Counted from the first letter of the stretch, positions 51,544 through 60,871 are shown. The stretch: 64,000 nt of DNA from Clostridia bacterium (GCA_022791055.1 JAAVYI010000017.1:1-64000), one strand, 5' to 3'. Made by a program: numbers and translations. Notes: a model not told the origin generated them from the sequence alone.

Positions 51544-52602
51544 GTGAAGAAATGTGCGGCTATGACAATGCTGATCATCGGCACGATGATCGGCGCGGGC
51601 TTTGCGTCGGGGCAGGAGATCGTCTCCTTTTTCGGCGCAAGTTATATCTCGCCCTGGATCGCGTTGGTATGCGGAATACTGATCGCCTTGGGCAGTTTTC
51701 TGTTTCTCTATATCGGCCACCGCACCAAGGCAAGCAATATTTCCGAAGTCAATCGTCACCTGTTCGGCAAGGCGCATTTGCCGGCCGACATCTTTTTGCT
51801 GTTCAACAGCCTGATCGTGCTGGCCGGTATGCTGGCCGGCATGGATTCGCTCGGCGACATGCTGTTTCCGCTTTCGCCCTTGTATTCGATTGTGTTCGGC
51901 ATTTTATGCGCGCTCATATCCTATCGTGGCTTAAAAGGGCTTTTACGTTGCAACAGCGCGCTCATTCCCGCCGTTGTGGCAATGATCGTCTTGGTTTGCT
52001 CGTTGCATATCGCAGCACCGCTCGCGACACCGGCATTCGGGTTGCGCGTGCCGTCGTGCGTCATTTACGTGTCGATGAACATGATCTTGGCGGCAACCGT
52101 GCTGGCGACGACCGATGTGCCGCTCAAGATCGCCGCCGTCTGTTCGGTGGCGGCCGGCGCGGTCATGGGGCTGTTGCTGCTACTGATTATCTTTGCCTTG
52201 AACGCCGGCGGCGCGCAGGGAACCATGCCGGTGCTGTATTTGGCCAAAAATATGCCGGTGCTGTTCTATTGCATGGCCGCCGTCGTCGCTGCTGCGATCT
52301 TTACCACCATGCTGACGTCGGCAAGCGGCTTGACCGACTGGCTGGCCGCGCAGACCCGCGACCGCAAATTCGCGTCGGCTGTCGTGTTGCTCGCCGGTCT
52401 GATCCTGTCCAACTTAGGGTTTGAAACGGTGGTCGCGTTTTTATATCCGATCATCGGCATCATCGGCGCGGCTTACATGGCGGCGGCCTTATTCTATGCC
52501 ACGGTCGGCGACCGCGTCAAAACGGCGCTTGCGCGAAGAACGCACAAACGCCGCATGGTTAGACGTAAACGAGTGGCGCGTATGACGGCCGAAAAGCGTT
52601 AG
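51544..52602 (+). CDS. YkvI family membrane protein (APC-like transporter)
   Basis: A 352-residue integral membrane protein with about ten helices. The N-terminus MLIIGTMIGAGFASGQEIVSFFG is characteristic of the YkvI family, which shares the unwound first helix of the amino-acid/polyamine transporter fold. The C-terminus is strongly basic. The GTG start at 51544 lacks a clear ribosome binding site. The 118 bases before it hold no clear promoter. Its stop overlaps the convergent permease gene by 4 bases. Substrate unknown. Confidence 0.82.
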   Translation: MKKCAAMTMLIIGTMIGAGFASGQEIVSFFGASYISPWIALVCGILIALGSFLFLYIGHRTKASNISEVNRHLFGKAHLPADIFLLFNSLIVLAGMLAGMDSLGDMLFPLSPLYSIVFGILCALISYRGLKGLLRCNSALIPAVVAMIVLVCSLHIAAPLATPAFGLRVPSCVIYVSMNMILAATVLATTDVPLKIAAVCSVAAGAVMGLLLLLIIFALNAGGAQGTMPVLYLAKNMPVLFYCMAAVVAAAIFTTMLTSASGLTDWLAAQTRDRKFASAVVLLAGLILSNLGFETVVAFLYPIIGIIGAAYMAAALFYATVGDRVKTALARRTHKRRMVRRKRVARMTAEKR

Positions 52603-53384
52603 CGTCTTTTACGGATCTGTTTTTCGACAATGGCAACGGCGACGTACATCAGCGCAGCCAGTACGCAGAGTATGACCGTCGAGGTCATCACCAGATCGAG
52701 TTTAAAGACCTGCCCGCCGTAGATGATCAGATAGCCCAGTCCTGCGCCGGAGACGAGGTATTCGCCCATGATCGTGCCGACCCAAGCAAGGCCGACGTTG
52801 ATCTTGAGCACCGAGATGAAGTTGGGGATCGAGTAGGGCAGGATCAGCCGAAACAGGATTTGCAACTTGCTCGCGCCCATCGACTTGAGCAGCAGGATCT
52901 TGCCGTCGTCGCACGACATAAAGCCGTTCAACACGCTGATCACCGTGACGATGATGCAGATGAGCACGGTCATCATAATGATCGCTTTGTAGCCCGCGCC
53001 AACCCAAACGATAATGACCGGGCCGAGCGCGATCTTGGGCAAGCTGTTCAATACGACGATATACGGCTCCGCTACGCGGCGGAACGTGTCCGACCACCAC
53101 AGCAAGATAGCGATCACCGATCCCAGCACGGTCGAGATGATAAAGCCGGCGATACATTCGAGCAGCGTGATACCCATGTGCTTGAAAATGTCCTGGCTGA
53201 CCAGTTGACCGAACATCTTGATGATACGGCTGGGGGAGCTGGTGATAAACGAGTCGATCGCGCCGGTGTCGGCCAGTAGTTCCCACAGGCCGATAAACCC
53301 GACGAGAACGGCCAGTTGAATGGACAGGATGCGCACCTTGTCAAGGCGCTGCTTTCTTAAAAATCTTTCGTGTGCGGTTTTCAT
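52599..53384 (-). CDS. ABC transporter permease (SsuC/TauC/ThiX type)
   Basis: A 261-residue permease with six helices and the EAA-type loop DDGKILLLKSMGASKLQILFRLILP (about 158-182). It matches permeases of nitrate, taurine, sulfonate and thiamine-precursor importers. ATG 53384 overlaps the ATPase stop (ATGA); the frame is open 33 bases further but that stretch lies inside the ATPase gene. It forms an importer with the following ATPase and binding protein. Confidence 0.92.
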   Translation of the reverse strand: MKTAHERFLRKQRLDKVRILSIQLAVLVGFIGLWELLADTGAIDSFITSSPSRIIKMFGQLVSQDIFKHMGITLLECIAGFIISTVLGSVIAILLWWSDTFRRVAEPYIVVLNSLPKIALGPVIIVWVGAGYKAIIMMTVLICIIVTVISVLNGFMSCDDGKILLLKSMGASKLQILFRLILPYSIPNFISVLKINVGLAWVGTIMGEYLVSGAGLGYLIIYGGQVFKLDLVMTSTVILCVLAALMYVAVAIVEKQIRKRR

Positions 53385-54133
53385 ATGCTGACTTCCTTCC
53401 AAATCGTGTCGAACCACGCGGAGAACTTGGGCGACTCGCGGCGCTTTAAGGGCGTGGGGCGGTCGATGTCCGGCGCGTAGATGTTCTTGACGGTAGCAGG
53501 GCGCGGGGTGAGTACGATGATCTTGTCGGCCATGCTGACGGCCTCGGAAATGTCGTGCGTCACCAGTAGCGCCGTCAAATGCTCGCTTTTGATGATGGCG
53601 TGTACGTCGTCGCAGACGTTTAGGCGCGTTTGAAAGTCGAGCGCCGAGAACGGTTCGTCCAGCAGCAGGATCTTCGGGCGAAAGGCCAGCGTGCGTATGA
53701 GCGCCGCGCGCTGCCGCATACCGCCCGAAAGCTGCCGCGGAAAGTGTTTCTTGAAATCCTTGAGTCCGTACTTGTCGATCAAGCCGTTAGCGTATTCGAC
53801 CGCTTCGGGCGTGACCTTGTGCTGGATCTCTAAGCCGAGCAGTACGTTTTTTTCGATCGTGCGCCACTCGAACAACTGATCGCGTTGGAGCATGTATCCG
53901 ACGTCGGTGCCGGGGCCGGTCACTTTTTTGCCGCCTACGAAAACTTCGCCTTCCGTCGGCGCAAGCAGTCCCGCCGTGATCGACAGTATGGTTGTTTTGC
54001 CGCAGCCCGAAGGCCCGACAATGGCTACGAACTCACCTTCTTCGACGGTGAAATCGAGGTCGGTCAGTGCCTGCGTTTCACCTTCCATGGTCTGATAGGT
54101 CAGTCCGACGCCGCGAACTTCGAGTATTTCCAT
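53381..54133 (-). CDS. ABC transporter ATPase (SsuB/TauB type)
   Basis: A 250-residue ATPase with Walker A GPSGCGKTT (about 40-48), Q-loop MLQRDQLFEW, signature LSGGMRQRAALIRTL, Walker B ILLLDEPFSALD and switch His in LLVTHDISEA. It energises the adjacent permease. The binding-protein gene lies 66 bases upstream in the same direction. Confidence 0.95.
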   Translation of the reverse strand: MEILEVRGVGLTYQTMEGETQALTDLDFTVEEGEFVAIVGPSGCGKTTILSITAGLLAPTEGEVFVGGKKVTGPGTDVGYMLQRDQLFEWRTIEKNVLLGLEIQHKVTPEAVEYANGLIDKYGLKDFKKHFPRQLSGGMRQRAALIRTLAFRPKILLLDEPFSALDFQTRLNVCDDVHAIIKSEHLTALLVTHDISEAVSMADKIIVLTPRPATVKNIYAPDIDRPTPLKRRESPKFSAWFDTIWKEVSI

Positions 54134-54199
54134 TTGTAAAACCCTCTAATCGGTATGCTTAAGTCGCGCGCAATCGCAGTCTATTGCGATTGTCGTCGA

Positions 54200-55201
54200 C
54201 TAAGCGGCCGCGACCTCGTTGGCGATCGAATTGTCGACGGCTAAAGCGTAGTCGGCGCGCTCGGGCAGGGTGCCGGCGTTTTCCATGATATCCTGTAGGC
54301 GGTCGAACGTCGACTGCTTTAGGACCGGCGTGGTCGCCCAGGCGTTGATGGCGAGATAGCTCTTGACCGATGCTGCGATCGACGCGACCGGCGTGCCGGC
54401 AAACGAAGGCTCGAGCTTCTCTGCGACGACTTCGGGCGTGTTGTCGCGCATGAATACGTACCCCTTGACAATGCAGGCGAGGAATTTTTTGGCGACGTCG
54501 CGGTTTTTCTCCAGGTACGATTTGGATGCGGAGAACGCGGTATACGGCACTTCGCCGCTCGCTTCGCCCACAGAGGCGACGATATAGCCCTTGCCGGCGG
54601 CGACGTATTCGGACGCAGTCGGCTCGAACATCGTGCAGTAATCGTATTCGTCGCTGCCCTCGAACGCGCCGACCATCATATCGAAGGCGACCGTCGTATC
54701 GAGATTGACGTCGGCAGGGTGGTGGAGACCGGCGTTATTGACAACGTATTGCAAGGTCATGGCAGGAACGCCGCCCGCGCGTCCGGCGAGTACGTGCTTA
54801 TCGCGTAGATCCGTCCACTGAAAGTTCGGTTCGGCCTTTTTGGACACGAGGAACGAGCCGTCACACTGCGTCAAAAGCCCGAAAATGACGGGATAGTCCC
54901 GCTGTCCGTTCAAGTGGCAGTAAATGGTCGCTTCCGGACCCATCAGACCGATGTCGGCGGAGTTGGAGGCAATGGCTGTCATCACCTTGTCGGCGCCGCC
55001 GCCGTTCGACAGCTTGATTTCGATTCCCTCTTCCTCGAAATAGCCGTTGTTAATGGCCAGGTACAGCGGCGCATAGAAAATACTGTGCGTCACTTCGCTT
55101 AAGCGTACCACGGTCTTGTTGTCGTCCTTACCGCAAGCGATGAGCGGCAGCGCCAGCATGAGAGCCATGCCGAGCGCAAGAAGTTTACTGATGCGTTTCA
55201 T
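54200..55201 (-). CDS. ABC transporter substrate-binding lipoprotein (NMT1/THI5-like)
   Basis: A 333-residue lipoprotein with signal peptide and lipobox LIAC (Cys about 23). The NMT1/SsuA-like fold shows IFYAPLYLAINNGYFEEEGIEIKL at the start, DIGLMGPEATIY and a TMFEPTASEYVAAGKGYIVAS block. Ligands in this family include thiamine pyrimidine precursors, riboflavin, nitrate and sulfonates; none can be chosen, as there is no thiamine riboswitch or biosynthesis gene nearby. ATG 55201 has AAGGAG upstream. It is the first gene of the importer operon. Confidence 0.9.
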   Translation of the reverse strand: MKRISKLLALGMALMLALPLIACGKDDNKTVVRLSEVTHSIFYAPLYLAINNGYFEEEGIEIKLSNGGGADKVMTAIASNSADIGLMGPEATIYCHLNGQRDYPVIFGLLTQCDGSFLVSKKAEPNFQWTDLRDKHVLAGRAGGVPAMTLQYVVNNAGLHHPADVNLDTTVAFDMMVGAFEGSDEYDYCTMFEPTASEYVAAGKGYIVASVGEASGEVPYTAFSASKSYLEKNRDVAKKFLACIVKGYVFMRDNTPEVVAEKLEPSFAGTPVASIAASVKSYLAINAWATTPVLKQSTFDRLQDIMENAGTLPERADYALAVDNSIANEVAAA

Positions 55202-55308
55202 GTTTTTCTCCTTAAAAAGGTAATTATATCCCATACTATGCGCCCGGTCGCGCGCCCGTTCCTACCCGTCGGTATTTGCCGCGCCTTTGAAAAATGCCGC
55301 CGTTTTAC

Positions 55309-55338
55309 TTGCGTTTGTCGGGCATTGTGTGGTATACT
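55309..55338 (+). promoter_or_regulatory. Promoter of valS
   Basis: TTGCGT (55309-55314), 18 bases, TATACT (55333-55338) with TGG before it. The leader is too short for a T-box, and none was seen. Confidence 0.55.
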
Positions 55339-55372
55339 TTTTTCGTATCTATCATTTTCACACGGAGCGCTT

Positions 55373-57988
55373 ATGAATAAGACTTACGAGCCGAAAAGTT
55401 TTGAATCGAGGATCTACGCCTCGGACATGCAAAAGGGATATTTCCACGCCGACGCGAAGTCGGACAAGGCCCCGTTTACCGTCATGCTGCCGCCGCCCAA
55501 TATCACCGGGCAGTTGCACATGGGGCACGCGCTTGACCAAACCTTCCAGGACGCAATCATTCGCTACAAGCGCATGAAAGGTTTTGAAGCGCTATGGTTG
55601 CCGGGCGTCGACCATGCCTCGATTGCGACCGAAGTCAAGATCGTCGAAAAGTTGAAAGAGGAGGGGACGAGCAAAGCCGAACTGGGACGCGAGGCCTTTT
55701 TGGAGCGCGCGTACCAATGGAAAGAGCAGTACGGCGGCCGCATCGTCGAGCAGATGAAACAGTTGGGCGTCTCCTGCGACTGGGATCGAATGGCGTTCAC
55801 CATGGACGAGCGTTGCTCGAAAGCGGTCAAAACGGTGTTCGTCAATCTATATAATAAAGGACTGATCTATAAGGGCGACCGTATCATTAACTGGTGTCCG
55901 TGCTGTAAGACAGCCATATCCGACGCCGAAGTCGAGTACGAACAGGCGCATTCGCACCTGTGGCATATCCGCTACGACCTCGAGGACGGCACGGGCAGCG
56001 TGACCGTGGCGACGACGCGCCCCGAGACCATGCTGGGCGATACGGCGGTCGCGGTACACCCGTCCGACAAGCGTTATGCAAGTTTCGTCGGCAAGAATCT
56101 GATCTTGCCGCTGGTCGGCCGCAAGATCCCCGTCGTCGCCGATCCGTATGTCGAAAAGGAGTTCGGCACGGGCGCGGTCAAGATCACGCCGGCGCACGAC
56201 CCCAACGACTTCGAAGTCGGCGCGCGGCACGAACTGCCGATCGTCCGCGTCATGGACGACGCGGGTGTGATGAACGAAAACGCCGGCGCATACTGCGGCC
56301 TCGACCGCGCGGCGGCGCGCGAGAAGATCGTCGCCGATCTCAAGGCTTGCGGCGCGCTTGTCAAGATCGAGGACCATTTGAATAACGTCGGCCACTGCTA
56401 CCGCTGCCATACCGTCATCGAGCCGATCGTGTCCAAGCAGTGGTTTGTCAAAATGAAACCGTTGGCCGCGCCCGCGATCCAAGCGGTCAAGACCAAGAAA
56501 GTGACGTTCAGCCCCAAGCGGTTTGAAAAAACATACTTGCACTGGATGGAGAATATCCGCGACTGGTGCATTTCCCGTCAGCTTTGGTGGGGACACCGCA
56601 TACCCGTTTACTACTGCGACGCGTGCGGGGAAATGACCGCGTCGATCGATCCTGTTGACCGTTGCCCGCACTGCGGCGGCGCGGTGCGGCAAGATGAGGA
56701 CGTACTCGACACCTGGTTTTCGAGCGCGCTCTGGCCGTTCTCGACGCTCGGTTGGCCGGAGAATACCGAAGATCTCAAGAAATTTTATCCGACCAATGTG
56801 CTGGTGACCGCTTACGACATCATCACGTTTTGGGTGTCGCGCATGATCTTTTCGGGGATTGAGCATATGAGCGAAGTCCCGTTTTCCGAAGTGCTGATCC
56901 ACGGCATTGTGCGCGACGAGCAGGGGCGCAAAATGAGTAAGTCGCTCGGCAACGGCGTCGACCCGCTGGAGATCATCGAAAGCTATTCGGCCGATACGCT
57001 GCGCTTTTCGTTGGTGCACGGCATCGCGGCCGGCGGCGACATCAAGTATTCGACCAAAAAACTCGACGGCTACAGCAACTTCATGAACAAGATCTGGAAC
57101 GCCGCGCGCTTTGTGCTTTTAAACTGCGAGGGCGTGGCGGTTAAACCGCTTTCGGACGTCAAGCTCAGTTTGGCCGACAAGTGGATCTTGCATGGGCTTA
57201 ACGACACTGTTTCGGCCGTGACCAAATACATGGACAAATACGAGGTCGGACTTGCCGCGGCCAAACTGTACGACTTTACTTGGAGCGAGTTCTGCGACTG
57301 GTATATCGAGCTGAACAAAACGGAGTTGTACGGCGCGGATGAGGCGACGCGCGCCGACCGCGTCAGCGTGCTGGTACACGTGTTGCGCGAGATCCTCAAA
57401 ATGTTGCATCCGATCACGCCGTTTATCACGTCGGAAATTTACGACGCGCTACCGAATAAGGACGCCGAAAACATCATGATCGCGCCGTATCCCGCGCCGG
57501 TCAAACGGCCGCTCAAGCGGTTTGCTGAGGACATGCGGGCGGTGATGGAAGTCATTCGTTCGGTGCGCGCCCTGCGTACCGAAATGAACGTGCCGCAGAA
57601 CAAGCGCACGGCGCTGTTTATTAAACCCGCAACCGACAAGGCGGCGCTTGTCAAAAAGACGGCGCGCTATATCGAAAAACTGGCGAACGGCAGCAGCCTG
57701 ACCGTCGTCGAGAAAAAGCCCGACGGCAATATGGCCGCGCTGGTCACGCCGGTGTGCGAAGTGTATATTCCGATGGGCGAACTGGTCGACACGGCGGCCG
57801 AGCGCAAACGCCTCGAAAAAGAGTTGGCTACCGTCGAAAGCGAGATCGCGCGCGCGCAGGGCAAGCTGAATAACACCGGCTTTACCGCCAAGGCGCCGGC
57901 TAAGCTGATCGACGAGGAAAAGGCCAAGTTGAAAAAATACACCGATTTGAAAGAGAACATTTTGGCAAAGATCGCCGACTTGGGCTAA
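55373..57988 (+). CDS. valS: Valyl-tRNA synthetase
   Basis: Charges tRNA-Val. The 871 residues include the HIGH motif as HMGH in PPPNITGQLHMGHALDQ (about 40-56), the editing domain (about 190-340, TTRPETMLGDTAVAVHP), a zinc knuckle YYCDACGEM...CPHCGG (about 418-445), and the KMSKS loop KMSKSLGNGVDP (about 521). The anticodon domain and a C-terminal coiled-coil arm (about 805-870) complete it. GGAG precedes ATG 55373; the frame is open further upstream, but across the promoter. Confidence 0.97.
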   Translation: MNKTYEPKSFESRIYASDMQKGYFHADAKSDKAPFTVMLPPPNITGQLHMGHALDQTFQDAIIRYKRMKGFEALWLPGVDHASIATEVKIVEKLKEEGTSKAELGREAFLERAYQWKEQYGGRIVEQMKQLGVSCDWDRMAFTMDERCSKAVKTVFVNLYNKGLIYKGDRIINWCPCCKTAISDAEVEYEQAHSHLWHIRYDLEDGTGSVTVATTRPETMLGDTAVAVHPSDKRYASFVGKNLILPLVGRKIPVVADPYVEKEFGTGAVKITPAHDPNDFEVGARHELPIVRVMDDAGVMNENAGAYCGLDRAAAREKIVADLKACGALVKIEDHLNNVGHCYRCHTVIEPIVSKQWFVKMKPLAAPAIQAVKTKKVTFSPKRFEKTYLHWMENIRDWCISRQLWWGHRIPVYYCDACGEMTASIDPVDRCPHCGGAVRQDEDVLDTWFSSALWPFSTLGWPENTEDLKKFYPTNVLVTAYDIITFWVSRMIFSGIEHMSEVPFSEVLIHGIVRDEQGRKMSKSLGNGVDPLEIIESYSADTLRFSLVHGIAAGGDIKYSTKKLDGYSNFMNKIWNAARFVLLNCEGVAVKPLSDVKLSLADKWILHGLNDTVSAVTKYMDKYEVGLAAAKLYDFTWSEFCDWYIELNKTELYGADEATRADRVSVLVHVLREILKMLHPITPFITSEIYDALPNKDAENIMIAPYPAPVKRPLKRFAEDMRAVMEVIRSVRALRTEMNVPQNKRTALFIKPATDKAALVKKTARYIEKLANGSSLTVVEKKPDGNMAALVTPVCEVYIPMGELVDTAAERKRLEKELATVESEIARAQGKLNNTGFTAKAPAKLIDEEKAKLKKYTDLKENILAKIADLG

Positions 57989-58003
57989 AGGAGCGAAACG
58001 GTG

Positions 58004-59458
58004 ATGCAAGACGAAGTTTTCTGTTTTGAAGAGCGCGAAGAGGGCGACGGATATTCGATATACAGCGTGCAGGCGCAGTATCGGCAGATGCGCGACGCGG
58101 TGATCCCGTCAGCCTACGACGGCAGACCCGTGGTCGCAATCGATGAAGGCGCGTTCGACTCGATGGAGACGCTCGAGAGCGTCGAGATCCCCGACAGCGT
58201 GACGCATATCGGCGACATGGCGTTTGCCTGGTGCAGTCGGTTAAAGCGTGTCAAGCTCGGCGGCGCGAAAGTGATCGGCAAAGAGACGTTCGCCTGGTGC
58301 GCCGCGCTTGAACAGATCACCATACCGGCTACGACGATCGAGATCGGTACGGGCGTGCTGAACGGCTGTAACGCGTTAAAGACGATCGAAGTCGAGGCGG
58401 GCAATCCGCGATACCATAGCAAAGGCAACTGTCTGATCGAGACCAAGAAAAAGGCGTTGCTGGCCGGTTGCCCTTTTAGCGTCATTCCCGACGACGGCAG
58501 CGTCACCAACATCGGCGACGAGGCGTTCGCGGGCTTGGAGACGCTGACCGAAATCGACATTCCCGCTACGATCGAGTATTTGGGGAATCGGGTTTTCGAC
58601 AGTTGCAATGCGCTCAAGAAATTGCACATTCCGGCAAGCGTGCAGTGTATCGACGACGGGCTGACTGTAGCGTGCGAGACGCTGGTCGAACTGACGGTAG
58701 ACAAAAACAATTCGATATATCACAGCGCGGGCAACTGTATCATCGACACCGAGAGCAAGTCGCTTGTCGCCGGCTGCGGCGCGAGCGTCATTCCCGACGA
58801 CGGCAGTGTGACCGAAATCGCGGAGAGCGCCTTTGTCGGGTTGCCGCTCCGTAAGGCGGTGCATATTCCTGCGGCGGTCACGGAGATCGCCGACGGCGCA
58901 TTTTGCGACTTGTCCGCGCTTGAAACGATTACGGTAGACCGGCGCAACGAACGGTATCACAGCGACGGCAACTGTCTGATCGAGACCGACCGCGACGCCT
59001 TGATTTTGGGGTGTAACAGCAGCGAGATCCCCGACGGGGTGCGCAGTATCGAATCCCATGCGTTTTGCGATTGTAGGTTTGAACATATCCGATTGCCGCG
59101 CGGGATCCGCACCATCGAAGATTCGGCCTTCCGCAACTGCGAACGGCTGACCGAACTGGCCGTTCCCGAAGGCGTGACAAGTATCGGGGAATGGGCGTTT
59201 GCCGGTTGCAAGTCTCTTAGGAAAATCGCGTTGCCGATAAGTCTCGTCTCGATCGGCGGTTGGGTGATCGTCGGGTGCGACCGCCTTTCGGAAATCGTCT
59301 ATGCCGGCAGTAAAAAGCAGTGGAGGGCGATACGTAAACAGTCGGACTGGCTACCGTATACCCGCACGCCGATCGACCTTTTTGCCCGAGGGCTGTTCGG
59401 CAAATCCAAAAAAATCGGCGTTCTCACCGATTCGCCGTTTAAGGGTTTACGCAAATAA
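58004..59458 (+). CDS. BspA-like leucine-rich repeat protein, cytoplasmic
   Basis: A 484-residue protein made almost wholly of LRR_5/BspA-type repeats of about 23 residues (for example VTHIGDMAFAWCSRLKRVKLG, TNIGDEAFAGLETLTEIDIP, RTIEDSAFRNCERLTELAVP). Three longer inserts share YHSxGNCxIxTxxxxLxxGC (near 146, 248 and 318). BspA proteins are normally exported adhesins, but no signal peptide, lipobox or membrane helix is seen here. AAAGGAG allows either ATG 58004 or GTG 58001. It follows valS by 15 bases and may be read from its promoter. Confidence 0.85.
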   Translation: MQDEVFCFEEREEGDGYSIYSVQAQYRQMRDAVIPSAYDGRPVVAIDEGAFDSMETLESVEIPDSVTHIGDMAFAWCSRLKRVKLGGAKVIGKETFAWCAALEQITIPATTIEIGTGVLNGCNALKTIEVEAGNPRYHSKGNCLIETKKKALLAGCPFSVIPDDGSVTNIGDEAFAGLETLTEIDIPATIEYLGNRVFDSCNALKKLHIPASVQCIDDGLTVACETLVELTVDKNNSIYHSAGNCIIDTESKSLVAGCGASVIPDDGSVTEIAESAFVGLPLRKAVHIPAAVTEIADGAFCDLSALETITVDRRNERYHSDGNCLIETDRDALILGCNSSEIPDGVRSIESHAFCDCRFEHIRLPRGIRTIEDSAFRNCERLTELAVPEGVTSIGEWAFAGCKSLRKIALPISLVSIGGWVIVGCDRLSEIVYAGSKKQWRAIRKQSDWLPYTRTPIDLFARGLFGKSKKIGVLTDSPFKGLRK

Positions 59459-59528
59459 TGATTTTTTATATACGAAAAGCCGCTGTAATAAGGGTATGTA
59501 TTATAGGGATTTTCTTGCGGGCATAGAA

Positions 59529-59567
59529 ATAGCGCACTATCTTCGCTTGCGAAGTATAGTGCGCTAT
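59529..59567. repeat. Long near-perfect stem-loop
   Basis: ATAGCGCACTATCTTCGC (59529-59546) pairs with 59549-59567 with a single bulged A and a 2-base loop. It lies downstream of the LRR gene and downstream of the leftward small gene, in an AT-rich stretch. There is no clean T tract, so terminator function is possible but not clear; it may be a remnant of a small mobile repeat. Confidence 0.75.
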
Positions 59568-59600
59568 AATTTATAAAAGATTATAAAGATAAATTGAAAT

Positions 59601-59768
59601 TTAATTTTCAATTTTAATAATAATATCATATGCAGTAGAACATTCTTCTTTTGATAATTTTGTTTCATTAACCAGATATTCTATTGCCTTATCTTTGTTA
59701 TCAAACTTTTTTAATATACCTCTTATCTCTTTAAATTTTTCAATAGCAGCCCGAATTTCGGTGTTCAT
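59601..59768 (-). CDS. Small AT-rich helical protein of unknown function
   Basis: A 55-residue charged helical protein (MNTEIRAAIEKFKEIRG...NKDKAIEYLVNETKLSKEE...). The start at 59768 has GAGG 9 bases upstream. Its codons are strongly A/T-rich (many AAA, ATA, AAT), unlike the G+C-rich genes around it, which suggests recent arrival. It has its own extended -10 promoter. No family recognised. Confidence 0.6.
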   Translation of the reverse strand: MNTEIRAAIEKFKEIRGILKKFDNKDKAIEYLVNETKLSKEECSTAYDIIIKIEN

Positions 59769-59810
59769 AATTTCTCGCCTCACTTGTAAATTACTGTTTA
59801 TCGTACAATC

Positions 59811-59839
59811 ATTATAGCATAACCGTACTAAAAAAGCAA
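59811..59839 (-). promoter_or_regulatory. Promoter of the small AT-rich gene
   Basis: On the - strand TTGCTT (59839-59834), 17 bases, TATAAT (59816-59811) with TGC before it (extended -10). The -35 box lies in the 3' arm of the terminator at 59830-59862. Confidence 0.7.
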
Positions 59840-59862
59840 GGACTGATTACCGTCCTTGCTTT
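59830..59862 (-). terminator. Terminator after the TSCPD gene
   Basis: A perfect 11-bp stem, AAAGCAAGGAC/GTCCTTGCTTT (59833-59843 with 59852-59862), with an 8-base loop. On the - strand it is followed by a six-T run. Confidence 0.85.
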
Positions 59863-59984
59863 AATCTCTATGAAATGCACCGCTAGGAGCGGCTTTTTTG
59901 GTGTGCGGTTTTACTTGGAGTATAGGGAAAAGCGGACGCAAAAAGCCCGTTCGAGACGGGTGGCGCGTGCGCGGGTGGACAGTA

Positions 59985-60239
59985 TTAGCCTTCGGCGTGA
60001 TTCTTTTTGTATTCTTTGAGCGCTTTGGCCAACTGGTCGGGGCAGGAGGTGCCGTTGCGGCAAACGATGCCGTCGAGTTTGGCGATCACGTCGTCTATGT
60101 CCATGCCGACGGCAAGGCGGGAGATGCCCTGCGTATTGCCGGAACAGCCGTGGACAAACTTGAGCGACGTCAGTTTGTTGTCTTTGACTTCGAAAATGAT
60201 CTGCTTTGCGCAGGTCTTTTGGGTGCGGTACGATTCCAT
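59985..60239 (-). CDS. TSCPD domain protein
   Basis: An 84-residue protein of the TSCPD family, named for its conserved TSCPDQLAKAL (residues about 64-74). Further marks are KFVHGCSGNTQGISRL and IVCRNGTSCP. The same domain forms the C-terminus of some class II ribonucleotide reductases and stand-alone proteins common in Clostridia, with likely metal binding by the Cys residues. GAGG precedes the ATG. Confidence 0.9.
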   Translation of the reverse strand: MESYRTQKTCAKQIIFEVKDNKLTSLKFVHGCSGNTQGISRLAVGMDIDDVIAKLDGIVCRNGTSCPDQLAKALKEYKKNHAEG

Positions 60240-60285
60240 ATCGCTTCAAACCTCTCGAAAAATGATTTTTATGATACGCCGATTT

Positions 60286-60810
60286 TTAGTCGATCAGCAT
60301 TTCGTACAAAGCGTAATACACTTGCGCGGCCTTTTCTTCCCATTTGTTAAGCACCGTTTTGGCCGTGTGACGGTTGGCAACGTTGAGCTTGATCTCCAGT
60401 GTAGTCGATACCGGGTCGATGATCTTCAGTTGCACGGTGTAAGTTCCGTCCGCATTCTTGTTGTAGGTGCGAAAATACTCCTGTTTGCGCCGAAACGTCA
60501 TGCGGTTTTCTTTTATGTATTCGGTGATCTCGGTGCGCAGCGAGGTGGGAATGCGCATATAGAAGTTGGCAAGACACATTCTTCCGTCGGGCGTGATCGA
60601 AAAGTAAATGTTTTGCTCGTGCGTCGACTGGTATATAAAGCCGGTTTCGAGTAACTGCGCCAACGCCTGTTTGCAATCCATGTAGGTGAACCAGTTGTTG
60701 CTGTAGGTACACATTTCCATAATCGTGTTTTCGGTTATGGGAACATCCATCTTGTCGAAAACGAACAACAAGACCAGCTTATTTAAAGTTGACGTTCCCG
60801 ACAGCTCCAA
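60286..60810 (-). CDS. DUF4364 family protein
   Basis: A 174-residue protein of the DUF4364 family, a winged-helix-like group conserved in Clostridia and probably DNA binding. The N-terminus TSTLNKLVLLFVFDKMDVPITENTIMEMC and the HTH-like YMDCKQALAQLLETGFI (about 52-68) fit. A TTG start at 60810 is chosen because GGAGGGG lies 9 bases upstream; the longer frame to 60852 would begin inside the promoter. Its function is not established. Confidence 0.85.
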   Translation of the reverse strand: MELSGTSTLNKLVLLFVFDKMDVPITENTIMEMCTYSNNWFTYMDCKQALAQLLETGFIYQSTHEQNIYFSITPDGRMCLANFYMRIPTSLRTEITEYIKENRMTFRRKQEYFRTYNKNADGTYTVQLKIIDPVSTTLEIKLNVANRHTAKTVLNKWEEKAAQVYYALYEMLID

Positions 60811-60842
60811 TCGATCGCCCCTCCGATAATAAGTGTCATATA

Positions 60843-60871
60843 AGTATAACACACTTTTAAAAAAATTTCAA
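60843..60871 (-). promoter_or_regulatory. Promoter of the DUF4364 gene
   Basis: On the - strand TTGAAA (60871-60866), 17 bases, TATACT (60848-60843). Confidence 0.8.

Noticed and set aside
55202-55372. T-box leader for valS
   Set aside because: The interval between the neighbouring gene start and valS is too short, and no specifier or T-box motif is visible.
55847-57019. 390-codon antisense frame inside valS
   Set aside because: valS is unambiguous on the other strand, and the antisense translation shows no domain.
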